This document shows, one piece after another, positions 24,689-32,557 of a stretch of DNA of 51,856 nucleotides. Each line of letters opens with the position of its first letter. Position 1 is the stretch's first letter. The notes below the pieces were generated by a model, which did not search any database, was not told where the DNA came from, and worked only from the letters and a program-made list of their open reading frames with translations. The stretch spans positions 1 to 51,856 of the forward strand of contig JBBAEV010000003.1 of assembly GCA_041655735.1 (NCBI GenBank), in the 5' to 3' direction. The stretch comes from JBBAEV01 sp041655735 (lineage in GTDB: Bacteria > Bacillota_I > Bacilli_A > RF39 > UBA660). A program made the position numbers and the translations under genes.

Positions 24689-25120
24689 TTAATTGTGTTC
24701 TTTTGTTTTTTTATAAATAAATATACTTGTTATTATACCAATCAAACATATACTGGCCACTGCTATATATAACATTATATTATCAAATGTTTGCGGATTG
24801 CTTTCTGCTGTTACTTCTACTATATCGGTAGAAATATTGGTACCATCATAATCTGATATTTTTACAGTATAAGTTCCTTCACTTAGTCCATCAATTTCTG
24901 GTAAGGTTATTGAAAAAACACCACTTTCAGCTGCAACTGTAGTCATATATAATGGTAAATCATCTAATCCAAATAATACTATTTGAATTTCTCCCTCCCC
25001 CGTACCATCAATTGATATTCTACCATTTGAATATTCTGTTTCCGTAATAGTGGCTGCTTGAACATAAATTGGTAAAAGAAATACAAATAAAGTTAATATA
25101 ATAAATAATACTTTTTTCAT
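24689..25120 (-). CDS. NPQTF-anchored small surface protein (sortase B substrate)
   Basis: 143 aa. Signal peptide VLFIILTLFVFLLPIYVQAA (cleavage near residue 22), an approximately 80-residue Ig-like beta domain (ITLPEIDGLSEGTYTVKISD), then SNPQTFDN, a hydrophobic helix (IAVASICLIGIITSIFI) and YKKTKEHN. This is a complete sorting signal of the NPQT type. The ATG follows directly on the stop of the 517-aa gene, and its ribosome site (GGGAGG) lies inside that gene's last codons, so the pair is translationally coupled. Probably displayed by the sortase at 23812. Confidence 0.85.
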   Translation of the reverse strand: MKKVLFIILTLFVFLLPIYVQAATITETEYSNGRISIDGTGEGEIQIVLFGLDDLPLYMTTVAAESGVFSITLPEIDGLSEGTYTVKISDYDGTNISTDIVEVTAESNPQTFDNIMLYIAVASICLIGIITSIFIYKKTKEHN

Positions 25121-26674
25121 TTAGTTTTCCTCCCATTCATATACAACCCCGGCACCTAAACCAAATTCAATTGAAGGGAGTGTATTACTATTATAATCAA
25201 TTGGACCATTAGTTAAAAATACACTTACTTTATTTACTCCTTCGATACCACCTTCATATACGACTATAGGTTCGGGACCAACTGACTCAATACTTCCACT
25301 CTCATCTTCTTCTAAGTTATTAATATATTCTTCATCATCAATTTGTACTTGTCTATAACCAACAACTTTATTATTTCTATATAAAATAACTTGTAAATAA
25401 GCGTCAAATATTTCATCATTATGAGATTGATTATTATATAAATAAGCTTTATGCATAACATAACCAGCATTAATCCTTCTATTTTCACCATAAAAAGATA
25501 GTTCTATAGCTGTTCTTATTATATTTATTTGCCTTGTAACAGTACTAGTGTCTGATAATTCAATTGTTAATGTTACTGATGTTGTTGTTTCCTTACTTAA
25601 AGGAGGTAATGGAAAACTAACACTTCCATCTTCTTCATCCAAAGTGTACTCTGCTCCTGTTAAATTGGTAATCCCAACAACATTAGGACCAGTTACTTTT
25701 AATGTGACTTCGGTATTTCCAAAAAATATTGATACATCACCAGAAGTTCTATTAGTTACAATTGTTTCATCTATAGTCGATAAGCCATAACTATAATCCA
25801 TTTTCATAGGTGCTATTGCTTCAACATTAATTAAACTTTGAGAAATAAGATCGGTCGTTAAATTAATATTATTATTACCTAAATGAATTCCTGCTTTACC
25901 AACATTATCAAATCCTTCATCAATATTTAAATGAGAATCATCTTCACTCCCAGTAACTATACCTCTAAGTTCATCTACTATTATAAAAGCTGTAATTTCT
26001 AAATCGGATAATGCTTGAGTTCCTGGATCACACTCAGTAATTCCATTATCAGGACGAATTTCTCCTCCTACTTCACATATTTTTGCTTTAAAAGATATAG
26101 TGCCGCTTGTCCATCCATCTGGAATTAGCACTGTATTTTCAGAAGTAGATTCAACAGGTTCTATTACCCCTTCAAAATATGCTAATAATGGATAAGTACC
26201 AGATGGTCCTGGACCAGGGTCATTACTAAATAACTCAAAGTTAAAAGTAACTGCGAGATCATCTCCTGATATAATAGATACATTAATTGGTCCTTCACCT
26301 GGTGTTAAATAATTAACCCCTTCTACATCATAATTTGACACTTCATATCCTTCTTCACAAGTTAAATAAAAACTAACTTGATAATTATCAGTAAATTCTG
26401 GTAATACCACCTTATTCCCAACAGGGACTAAAACATCTTCTCCTATTGTAACTTGTATTTTTCCCATCAAGGTTTCTTCATCATAAAATTCAATATAGTC
26501 TCCATTAGCTACACCGCCTGTTAAAGTTAATTTCTGACCTAATTCCCCTGCAAAAACAGACATAATAGAATTTAAACCAATTGATGTTAGACAAAGACAA
26601 ATTACCATAAAAAAAGATATTTTCTTCTTACCAAATTTACAGATTTTTTTTACGGTTTCTCTACTTTTCTTCAT
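25121..26674 (-). CDS. Large secreted beta-rich surface protein
   Basis: 517 aa. A long basic N-terminus (KKSRETVKKICKFGKKK), hydrophobic signal (ISFFMVICLCLTSIGL) and likely cleavage after VFA (about residue 42). The mature part is acidic and predicted all-beta, with a Pro/Gly hinge (SNDPGPGPSG, about residue 150) between domains and cadherin-like or Ig-like patterns in the second half (TTTSVTLTIELSD). It has only two Cys pairs and no C-terminal anchor. Cotranscribed with the anchored 143-aa protein, so a secreted partner held by it is plausible. No family recognised with confidence. Confidence 0.78.
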   Translation of the reverse strand: MKKSRETVKKICKFGKKKISFFMVICLCLTSIGLNSIMSVFAGELGQKLTLTGGVANGDYIEFYDEETLMGKIQVTIGEDVLVPVGNKVVLPEFTDNYQVSFYLTCEEGYEVSNYDVEGVNYLTPGEGPINVSIISGDDLAVTFNFELFSNDPGPGPSGTYPLLAYFEGVIEPVESTSENTVLIPDGWTSGTISFKAKICEVGGEIRPDNGITECDPGTQALSDLEITAFIIVDELRGIVTGSEDDSHLNIDEGFDNVGKAGIHLGNNNINLTTDLISQSLINVEAIAPMKMDYSYGLSTIDETIVTNRTSGDVSIFFGNTEVTLKVTGPNVVGITNLTGAEYTLDEEDGSVSFPLPPLSKETTTSVTLTIELSDTSTVTRQINIIRTAIELSFYGENRRINAGYVMHKAYLYNNQSHNDEIFDAYLQVILYRNNKVVGYRQVQIDDEEYINNLEEDESGSIESVGPEPIVVYEGGIEGVNKVSVFLTNGPIDYNSNTLPSIEFGLGAGVVYEWEEN

Positions 26675-26876
26675 ATTACTTCTCCTTACTATTGTTTGAT
26701 AAAATTATATTATATTATCAAATATTAATCAAGAGAATAGAAAAATTGAAATTTAATTTACATATATTTTATTGTGCTATTTATTTAAATAAAAACAGCT
26801 CCCTTCAGTTTTCTTAAAGTTATATATTTATTATACATAACTTTTTCCAACTTTTTGAAGCCATTTCATTCTCTAC

Positions 26877-26961
26877 TGGTGCGGGCGAAGGGACTTGAAC
26901 CCCCATGGATTACTCCGCTAGATCCTAAGTCTAGTGCGTCTGCCAATTTCGCCACGCCCGC
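26877..26961 (-). tRNA. tRNA-Leu (TAG)
   Basis: 85 nt with CCA and long variable arm. Acceptor GCGGGCG/CGCCCGC, anticodon loop CTTAGGA (TAG). The 200-nt gap to the 517-aa gene holds only AT-rich sequence and weak hairpins. Confidence 0.95.
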
Positions 26962-26972
26962 AAATAAAAAAA

Positions 26973-27049
26973 TGGTGGACCCTGAAGGACTCGAACCTTC
27001 GACCGTCCGGTTATGAGCCGGATGCTCTAACCAACTGAGCTAAGGGTCC
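26973..27049 (-). tRNA. tRNA with CAT anticodon, probably tRNA-Ile2 (lysidine-modified)
   Basis: 77 nt with CCA. Acceptor GGACCCT/AGGGTCC, anticodon loop CTCATAA. It resembles the tRNA-Ile(CAU) of Bacilli (GGACC... acceptor, CTCATAA loop), while the CAT tRNA at 42173 has the elongator-Met pattern. TilS would change C34 to lysidine so that it reads AUA. Confidence 0.8.
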
Positions 27050-27102
27050 ATATTGCTTTTATATAATAACATATTATATTTTATTTATCAATATTTATTA
27101 AT

Positions 27103-27124
27103 AAAAAAAGCCATATATTTGGCT
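27103..27124 (-). terminator. Terminator after the 137-aa gene
   Basis: AGCCA/TGGCT stem with a T7 run on the minus strand, adjoining the stop codon. Confidence 0.65.
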
Positions 27125-27129
27125 ACTTT

Positions 27130-27543
27130 TTATTCTTGAATCATATTTAATAATTCAATCTTAAATTTATCTTTAGCAGCATTATCTTTTGAAACCATAA
27201 CTCCTTTATATGTATTAAGTTCAGATCTGTGTCCAGCCTCCAATATTTCAGTTGGTTTCAATGTGTTTAATATTATTAAATTTTCTTTTTCATTAACAGT
27301 ATAATTTAGCCTTAAATAACCATGTACTCGCACAAACATTGTAGTTGTAGGTAATTTATATTCGTAAGTAGTAATATCATTATCAGTAGATATTTTTTCT
27401 CCTTCAAATACTCCACTTCTTAGTTTAGAATAACAATTAAATATTAAGTCTTTGTATGCTAACATATTATACTTTTTTACGGCTCGTTCTAATTTTTTAT
27501 ACTCTATTTCATCAAAATAGTCAATAATATACTTATTCTTCAT
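27130..27543 (-). CDS. Hypothetical 137-aa cytoplasmic protein
   Basis: Lys/Glu/Tyr-rich, no signal or membrane segment. The N-terminal half is helical (YKKLERAVKKYNMLAYKDLI), the C-terminal half alternates beta strands (TTMFVRVHGYLRLNYTV, NLIILNTLKP). I do not recognise it. A ribosome site GGAGGGATAATTCCC is appropriately placed. It is a single gene between two terminators, upstream of tRNA-Ile2/Leu and downstream of the envelope operon. Confidence 0.6.
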   Translation of the reverse strand: MKNKYIIDYFDEIEYKKLERAVKKYNMLAYKDLIFNCYSKLRSGVFEGEKISTDNDITTYEYKLPTTTMFVRVHGYLRLNYTVNEKENLIILNTLKPTEILEAGHRSELNTYKGVMVSKDNAAKDKFKIELLNMIQE

Positions 27544-27618
27544 GGGAATTATCCCTCCAGACTACACTTCCTCTATTATAGAATAAGTATACTATATATA
27601 ATTGTAGTTTTCAAGAAA

Positions 27619-27647
27619 AAAAACTACTAGTTTAACTAGTAGTTTTT
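27619..27647 (-). terminator. Terminator of the 393-aa/556-aa envelope operon
   Basis: Perfect 12-bp stem AAAACTACTAGT/ACTAGTAGTTTT with loop TTA and a T8 run on the minus strand. Confidence 0.85.
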
Positions 27648-27667
27648 CAACTTTATATTAATATATT

Positions 27668-29338
27668 TTAAATACTATAAATTTTTTGTTGAGCAGATTG
27701 TTCTGTTTTATTTCCCTGTAAATAATATATATCAAATTCATCGATACTATTTCCAACTACTAACCAACTTTGACCTTTTTCATCAACTATAATTTGTGGA
27801 CTATTATTTGTTGCTAATGGTACAAATACAGTTGAATCCTCTGGTGGTGGTGTTACTGTAGGAGGAGTTGGAGTTGTTGGCTCTGGCGCTGGTGTTGGCT
27901 CTGGCGCTGTTGGTGTTGGTTCTGGCGCTGGTGTTGGTTCTGGCGCTGGTGTTGGCTCTGGCGCTGTTGGTGTTGGTTCTGGCGCTGGTGTTGGTTTGGG
28001 TTGATTTTTTAAATATGTTCCATAATCATAACCTAAATTATAAGAGTATATTTCAGCCTGACATGCATCCGGTAAGTCTCTTTTATCTTTACCAGTTTTT
28101 CCATCATCTACTCCTATATAATAATGTTCTTGACATGATTTTTGCAAATCTTCTGCAGCTTCTTCTAAATCTTGTCCATCTTCAGTTTCATAATCTCCTA
28201 TTTTTAAATCATTTGTTTGTTCTTCTTCTTCTTTAGGAGTTAATGGTATCACAGCAGGTACATTATTTTCTCCTATTGGTTTGCCATCTTTATCATAAGC
28301 TACTGAAAACATTGTTCTAATAACTTGTAATAAAGCGTTTTTATCTACTTCTTTTCCTGTATCATAAACATTTACTAAAATAAGATGTATTATTTTATTA
28401 CGTATAGCTTCATTATATAAACTTTTATCAATTCCTGCCATTTTTTGAGAAAAAGTTGAAGTAGCTTCGTTTCTTAATTGAGAATATACTGTAAGTTTCC
28501 CATCTTCACAGGTAAGATTCGCATCGATATTTCCAAATAATTCAATGCTTAATTCATCCCCCAAAAATTGATTGGTAGCATTATTTAATACTGAAATCAT
28601 AGTTAATGCATGTAAGCGAACTGATGATGATGTACTAAAAGCATAGTCATTACTAGGTTCTATATAAATGCTTTTTATAAATTTTTTAAATTCTTTTTGG
28701 ATTTTATCCCCAGATTTACCGGAACTTACAATGCTATCTATATATTTTCTAACTTCACTTATAAATGCTCTATCTTTTTCATTATTAATAAAATTATTTG
28801 AATTAATATTATTGCCTAACAATTGATGAACAGTAGCAACCTTTGCAATCTCTAAATCAAGTTTTAAGAACGCAGCTTCAATATCAGCAACAGTAACCTT
28901 TTCTGAAATTAACAATGCTATTTGTTCTTTTGTTAGATGTTCACTATTAAGATATATTTTACTATATATGGCATCTTCAATAGTTATATCTGTCCCAGTT
29001 TGACGAATCTCATTAATAGCTGTACTAATGCTGTTTACAAACGCTTTTTGTTCAGTTGTTAAAGTATGTTGACTATTTAATTGATCTTCAATTGTTTTTT
29101 TATCATCATCTATATTATTATCTTCTTCATATTGAGCAGGTAATAATTCTGGAACAAAAATAGATCCTAATGCTCCTGCTACTAATATAGCGCCTCCTGT
29201 AAGTAATACTTTTGCTCTTGGAGATAAACGTTTTTTACCTTTTGGATTATATCTTCTTGTTTTTTTAGTACTATTATCATTGTTTTTCTGAGCCATTTTT
29301 CTAGCTTTTTCTATTTTCTTTTTATATTTTCTTTTCAT
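27668..29338 (-). CDS. Membrane-anchored protein with Pro-Glu-Pro-Thr repeat stalk
   Basis: 556 aa. A very basic cytoplasmic N-terminus (residues 1-42), one membrane helix (KVLLTGGAILVAGALGSIFV), then an extracytoplasmic helical domain of about 330 residues with repeated TxEQxA segments (LTTEQKAFVNSIS, LTKEQIALLISEK). A Pro-rich stalk of repeated PTPAPEP/PTPTAPEP units spans about 45 residues, followed by a short beta-like end (QIIVDEKGQSWLVVG). Four Cys lie between. A GTG at 29347 is in frame, but GGGGTG is spaced for the ATG at 29338. Transcribed with the 393-aa gene; function unknown, likely surface. Confidence 0.75.
   Translation of the reverse strand: MKRKYKKKIEKARKMAQKNNDNSTKKTRRYNPKGKKRLSPRAKVLLTGGAILVAGALGSIFVPELLPAQYEEDNNIDDDKKTIEDQLNSQHTLTTEQKAFVNSISTAINEIRQTGTDITIEDAIYSKIYLNSEHLTKEQIALLISEKVTVADIEAAFLKLDLEIAKVATVHQLLGNNINSNNFINNEKDRAFISEVRKYIDSIVSSGKSGDKIQKEFKKFIKSIYIEPSNDYAFSTSSSVRLHALTMISVLNNATNQFLGDELSIELFGNIDANLTCEDGKLTVYSQLRNEATSTFSQKMAGIDKSLYNEAIRNKIIHLILVNVYDTGKEVDKNALLQVIRTMFSVAYDKDGKPIGENNVPAVIPLTPKEEEEQTNDLKIGDYETEDGQDLEEAAEDLQKSCQEHYYIGVDDGKTGKDKRDLPDACQAEIYSYNLGYDYGTYLKNQPKPTPAPEPTPTAPEPTPAPEPTPAPEPTPTAPEPTPAPEPTTPTPPTVTPPPEDSTVFVPLATNNSPQIIVDEKGQSWLVVGNSIDEFDIYYLQGNKTEQSAQQKIYSI
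27841..28000 (-). repeat. Tandem repeat coding for (A)PEPTP units
   Basis: About eight 15-18-nt near-identical units (GGTTCTGGCGCTGGTGTT on the plus strand), arranged as two longer copies of roughly 57 nt. It is the most GC-rich stretch of the neighbourhood. The repeats are exact enough to expand or contract. Confidence 0.85.
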
Positions 29339-29357
29339 ATATTTCACCCCTTATTCT

Positions 29358-30539
29358 TTATTTTTTTACCTTATAACCAGTATATTTATAATCTTGTTTA
29401 ATTAAACTAATATCCTTACTACTACTACTCCATTTTATAGAAGTATATCCTTGTATATATTTTCTAGTACGATATTGATAGTAATTCACTTTAATTTTCA
29501 CTGTTTCATATACAGGTTTAGATGTTTCTATTGGTTCATATCCTGTTAGTACATGAGCCACTATATAAATTGGAATTGTTTTTGTATCCCAATTTGTACA
29601 TACTACTTTTTCTTGTTTAACAGTGTAAGTTTTTAATACATATTTTCTATAATTAGAAACTACTCCTGTTACACAGTTGCCACAAGCAACAGTCGTTGAT
29701 GATATATATACGTATCTTTCTGTGGTTGTATCTTTAGGACTATAATTATATTGATGAACTCCTTCATCTACCCATACAGACCCTGTAGTACCGGTTCCTA
29801 CTAATATTTTACCTGATGCGGTACATGCTTTACCTGTTACTGATCCTACTTGTTGTAACCTTTCTTCATATACAGGTTCATAAGTTGTTGTTACATTATG
29901 CCCTATTAATTTTTCTTTTGTTTCAGTTTCTACCTTTTTATTAACATCTTTTGTTTTTGTTTCTGTTACTTTTGTTGTTGACCAATTTGACCATTTTCCC
30001 CATGAAGTATAATAGCCATCTACTACTTTCTTATATTGATATCTATAAGAAACTGTTTTCTTAGGTTTATCTGACTTATCTTCTACAGCCGTATCACAAT
30101 CACAGATACATTCATCACCACATAAGTCATGACAGCCAAGATGTTCAATTATATAGTCTGTTCTACTATCACATGATAAGAATGTTTTTAAAATATATTC
30201 TGTTTCCATTTTAGTTATTTCTACATATGATGCATTAAAGTCACATTGCTTACCATTACCATCAACAAATGGTAATACTAATTTCTTTGTTAGCATTTCA
30301 TTTAATGTCATACTAATTTTAGAACCTACTTTTTCTGGTAATCTTTCATTAGTATAATAGTTTTTAGCTGCTTCTTTCATTGTTTGAATATTTTCATTAA
30401 ATAAATTGTCTAATAATGGTTCAACTTTTGGCATTGGAAATAACCACAGTAATAATAGTACAAAAACTCCTAAAAATAAGGCTTTTATAACTATTCCTCT
30501 CCATATTGGTTCACGTACTTCGTCTGTTTCTCTAAACAT
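29358..30539 (-). CDS. Membrane-anchored Cys-rich protein, pseudopilin-like N-terminal domain
   Basis: 393 aa. A single N-terminal helix (about 16-34) faces the outside with IQTMKEAAKNYYTNERLPEK and a KQCDFNASYVEITK block ending FLSC, the layout of pseudopilin-like globular domains (helix, then a Cys-containing beta part). Next comes a Cys cluster (136, 140, 144, 146, 148) with Asp/Glu, then about 230 residues rich in Thr, Tyr, Val and Lys with repeated YRYQYKK/YYQYRTRKY-like strands. No family assigned. A consensus promoter lies upstream and the 556-aa gene follows after 10-20 bp. Confidence 0.7.
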   Translation of the reverse strand: MFRETDEVREPIWRGIVIKALFLGVFVLLLLWLFPMPKVEPLLDNLFNENIQTMKEAAKNYYTNERLPEKVGSKISMTLNEMLTKKLVLPFVDGNGKQCDFNASYVEITKMETEYILKTFLSCDSRTDYIIEHLGCHDLCGDECICDCDTAVEDKSDKPKKTVSYRYQYKKVVDGYYTSWGKWSNWSTTKVTETKTKDVNKKVETETKEKLIGHNVTTTYEPVYEERLQQVGSVTGKACTASGKILVGTGTTGSVWVDEGVHQYNYSPKDTTTERYVYISSTTVACGNCVTGVVSNYRKYVLKTYTVKQEKVVCTNWDTKTIPIYIVAHVLTGYEPIETSKPVYETVKIKVNYYQYRTRKYIQGYTSIKWSSSSKDISLIKQDYKYTGYKVKK

Positions 30540-30573
30540 ACCAAAACCCCCTTCATAAAAATTTATGTGTCAT

Positions 30574-30602
30574 ATAATAGCATTATTATCTAATTTTGTC
30601 AA
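30574..30602 (-). promoter_or_regulatory. Consensus SigmaA promoter of the envelope operon
   Basis: Minus strand: TTGACA (30597-30602), 17-nt spacer, TATTAT (30574-30579). A near-perfect housekeeping promoter, about 35 nt before the start of the 393-aa gene. Confidence 0.85.
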
Positions 30603-30612
30603 CTTTTAGACA

Positions 30613-30640
30613 CAAAAAATAGACTTTATTAGAGTCTATT
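30613..30640 (-). terminator. Terminator after the Smr gene
   Basis: AATAGACT/AGTCTATT with a 7-nt loop, then TTTTTTG on the minus strand. Confidence 0.75.
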
Positions 30641-30892
30641 ACTTTTTAATTCAATAATAGTTGAACCAAAGTTAAATATATTTATTTGATAGTTAAGTAC
30701 TAAATTACTCTTTTTCAACACTTTATGAACTTCTTTTCTAAGAATCCCAGCTCCTATACCATGTATTATTAATATTTTATTATTTCCTATTTTAAAGTGA
30801 TCTCTTATAAAGTCTTCAACAAGAATTCTAGCAGTTATTCTATTTTCTGTATGAAGGTCTAAAGTGGGTAAATTATCATATAACTTTTTCAT
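30629..30892 (-). CDS. Stand-alone Smr-domain protein
   Basis: 87 aa, almost exactly one Smr domain. LDLHTENRITARILVEDFI carries the LDLHG-like motif and ILIIHGIGAGILRKEVHKVL the HGxGxGxLR motif. In MutS2 this domain is a nuclease acting on stalled-ribosome mRNA or DNA; stand-alone copies are of less certain role. The start overlaps the PfkB kinase gene by 17 bp, so they form one transcription unit ending in a terminator. The second motif is complete, arguing for activity. Confidence 0.85.
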   Translation of the reverse strand: MKKLYDNLPTLDLHTENRITARILVEDFIRDHFKIGNNKILIIHGIGAGILRKEVHKVLKKSNLVLNYQINIFNFGSTIIELKSNRL

Positions 30893-31781
30893 TATATAAC
30901 GTCATCACTTCTTCTAAATTTGGAACCGAATTACGAGCTCCTATTTTTGTTACTGATAAAGCTCCTGTTATATTAGATATTTTTAATGCTTTCTCAATAT
31001 CATAATCATTTACTAAAGAATATACAAAAGCTCCATGAAAAATATCTCCTGCACCTGTTGTATCAATTGCCTTAACCTTAATACTTGGCATTAATTTAAT
31101 CTGATTGTCTTTTATATATAAACTACCTTTATCTTCTAGTGTAATAATAATATTATTATTAAACTCCTTAAGCATAATAGAATATATATCGTTTATTGTT
31201 TTAGGATTATTAAAATCTATTTCTATTTTAGTAAAATCTTCAGCAAATTCTTTTGAGCAAACTAAATATTTTACTTTCTTAGATAAAGCTATAATATCTT
31301 CATTACATCTTCCCGCATCTATAACAGTAATAGCATTAGGATTATTATCAATTATTTGTTCTGCTACTTTTCTATCTTGTCCATCAACTAAAATAACATC
31401 AGCTGTAATATTACTATAATTATTAAGAAGTCCCATTTTAGAATCACGATAACCAATAGTTGTTCTACTACCAGTATTTTTATTTACAATAACAACACCT
31501 AAAGTTGTTTTAGCATCTTCATCAAATTCAATTAAATCAGTTTTAACACCTACCGATTTTAATTCATCAACAATACGACGGCCAAAATCATCATTACCTA
31601 TTCCACCAATAAAGGTAGTATCAACTCCCCACTTAGCTAGTAAATATGCTGCAGTAGAAGCTTGACCACCGCCTCCTTCAACTATTTCTGCCACTCTATT
31701 TTTGGTATTTTCTTCTGGAAATCCATCATAAGGAATTGTTATATCATAAACAGCATTACCAATACATAATACTTTTTTCAT
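30876..31781 (-). CDS. PfkB-family carbohydrate/nucleoside kinase
   Basis: 301 aa, ribokinase fold. N-terminal signature EGGGGQASTAAYLLAKWG (35-52) and GGIGNDDFGRRI (59-70); C-terminal catalytic loop DTTGAGDIFHGAF with the base Asp. Ribokinase, sulfofructose-kinase and adenosine-kinase branches are all possible; the substrate lid does not settle it. No transporter or sugar isomerase is adjacent. It overlaps the Smr gene downstream. Confidence 0.85.
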   Translation of the reverse strand: MKKVLCIGNAVYDITIPYDGFPEENTKNRVAEIVEGGGGQASTAAYLLAKWGVDTTFIGGIGNDDFGRRIVDELKSVGVKTDLIEFDEDAKTTLGVVIVNKNTGSRTTIGYRDSKMGLLNNYSNITADVILVDGQDRKVAEQIIDNNPNAITVIDAGRCNEDIIALSKKVKYLVCSKEFAEDFTKIEIDFNNPKTINDIYSIMLKEFNNNIIITLEDKGSLYIKDNQIKLMPSIKVKAIDTTGAGDIFHGAFVYSLVNDYDIEKALKISNITGALSVTKIGARNSVPNLEEVMTLYNEKVI

Positions 31782-31847
31782 GTAATCACCTAATATTATT
31801 ATAACAGATATTATTAAATAACTTAATTATTATATGTCTAAGAATGT

Positions 31848-31876
31848 AAATAAGGATTATTACTAATCCTTATTTT
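31848..31876 (-). terminator. Terminator after tdk
   Basis: AAATAAGGATT/AATCCTTATTT stem overlapping the tdk stop. Confidence 0.75.
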
Positions 31877-32495
31877 TAGTTCTTTTTTTCTTACCATTTA
31901 AAATTCCTTTTTGCCAACAACTATAACATAAACTTTTATATTGATCATTACCACCAATAAAGATATTCTTGCCTTCTTTAATAATCTTTCCATCTTTATA
32001 TCTGGCATTTACAATAGTCTTTTTACCACAATGATATGGACTTTTTATTTCTATAATAGTATCTGCTATTTCAAATAATCTTTTACTCCCTTCAAAAAGT
32101 TTTGTTTGAAAATTAGTTCCTAATCCAAAAGTATGAACAGGTATATCCATTTCTTCAGCAATATATTTTAATTCATTAATTTGTTGTTCACTTGCGAAAT
32201 TAACTTCATCAATAATAACACAATCACTGTATTTTAATTCACTTTTATATAATTTTAATAAATTATCTTGAGCACTAAACATTAAAACTGGAGCTTCTAA
32301 TCCTTCTACTCTTGATTTTACAATTCCTTCATCATTACTTGTATCAACTGATGGTTTTAAAAATAATACCTTTTGATCTTTTTCTATAAAACTAAATCTT
32401 AACATTAATGCTTGAGCAGTTTTACTACTTCCCATTGTTCCATAAGTAAAATAAAGTTTTGGCTCAAAAATACCTCCTACTACAATTATTTTCAA
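31863..32495 (-). CDS. tdk: Thymidine kinase (type II)
   Basis: About 200 aa. P-loop region LYFTYGTMGSSKTAQALML (Ser in place of the second Gly of GKT), Walker B VIIDEVNFAS, lasso region and a C-terminal zinc domain. The zinc site keeps three Cys (HCGKK, LCYSC); the first of the usual four is Pro. It phosphorylates thymidine for salvage. The start is unclear: the longest frame begins with TTG at 32495 without a ribosome site, whereas a strong AGGAGG (32473-32478) lies inside it, with no ATG, GTG or in-frame TTG at correct distance. The 3' end is secure. Confidence 0.88.
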   Translation of the reverse strand: MKIIVVGGIFEPKLYFTYGTMGSSKTAQALMLRFSFIEKDQKVLFLKPSVDTSNDEGIVKSRVEGLEAPVLMFSAQDNLLKLYKSELKYSDCVIIDEVNFASEQQINELKYIAEEMDIPVHTFGLGTNFQTKLFEGSKRLFEIADTIIEIKSPYHCGKKTIVNARYKDGKIIKEGKNIFIGGNDQYKSLCYSCWQKGILNGKKKRTKNKD

Positions 32496-32512
32496 TTAGA
32501 TTATAACATAAT

Positions 32513-32535
32513 AAAAAAAGAATCAAAGATTCTTT
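32513..32535 (-). terminator. Terminator after the GDPD gene
   Basis: AAAGAATC/GATTCTTT with loop AAA, then T7 on the minus strand. Confidence 0.75.
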
Positions 32536-32557
32536 TCTTTTAATTATTGATAAAAAA

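Noticed and set aside
25120..25121. 517-aa and 143-aa genes as one protein split by a stop or frameshift
   Set aside because: The second gene has its own ribosome site, ATG and a complete signal peptide right at its start, so it is a separate secreted protein.
26762..26860. Small RNA or terminator cluster between tRNA-Leu and the 517-aa gene
   Set aside because: Only imperfect AT-rich hairpins with weak T-runs; not enough to call a feature.
26973..27049. Initiator tRNA-fMet because of the CAT anticodon
   Set aside because: The first acceptor pair is G-C matched and the loop is CTCATAA, whereas initiators have an unpaired first base and three G-C pairs next to the anticodon loop.
27841..28000. 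Regular short repeat resembling a CRISPR or minisatellite array
   Set aside because: Units are contiguous without spacers, in frame, and encode a Pro-rich stalk inside a clear membrane-protein gene.
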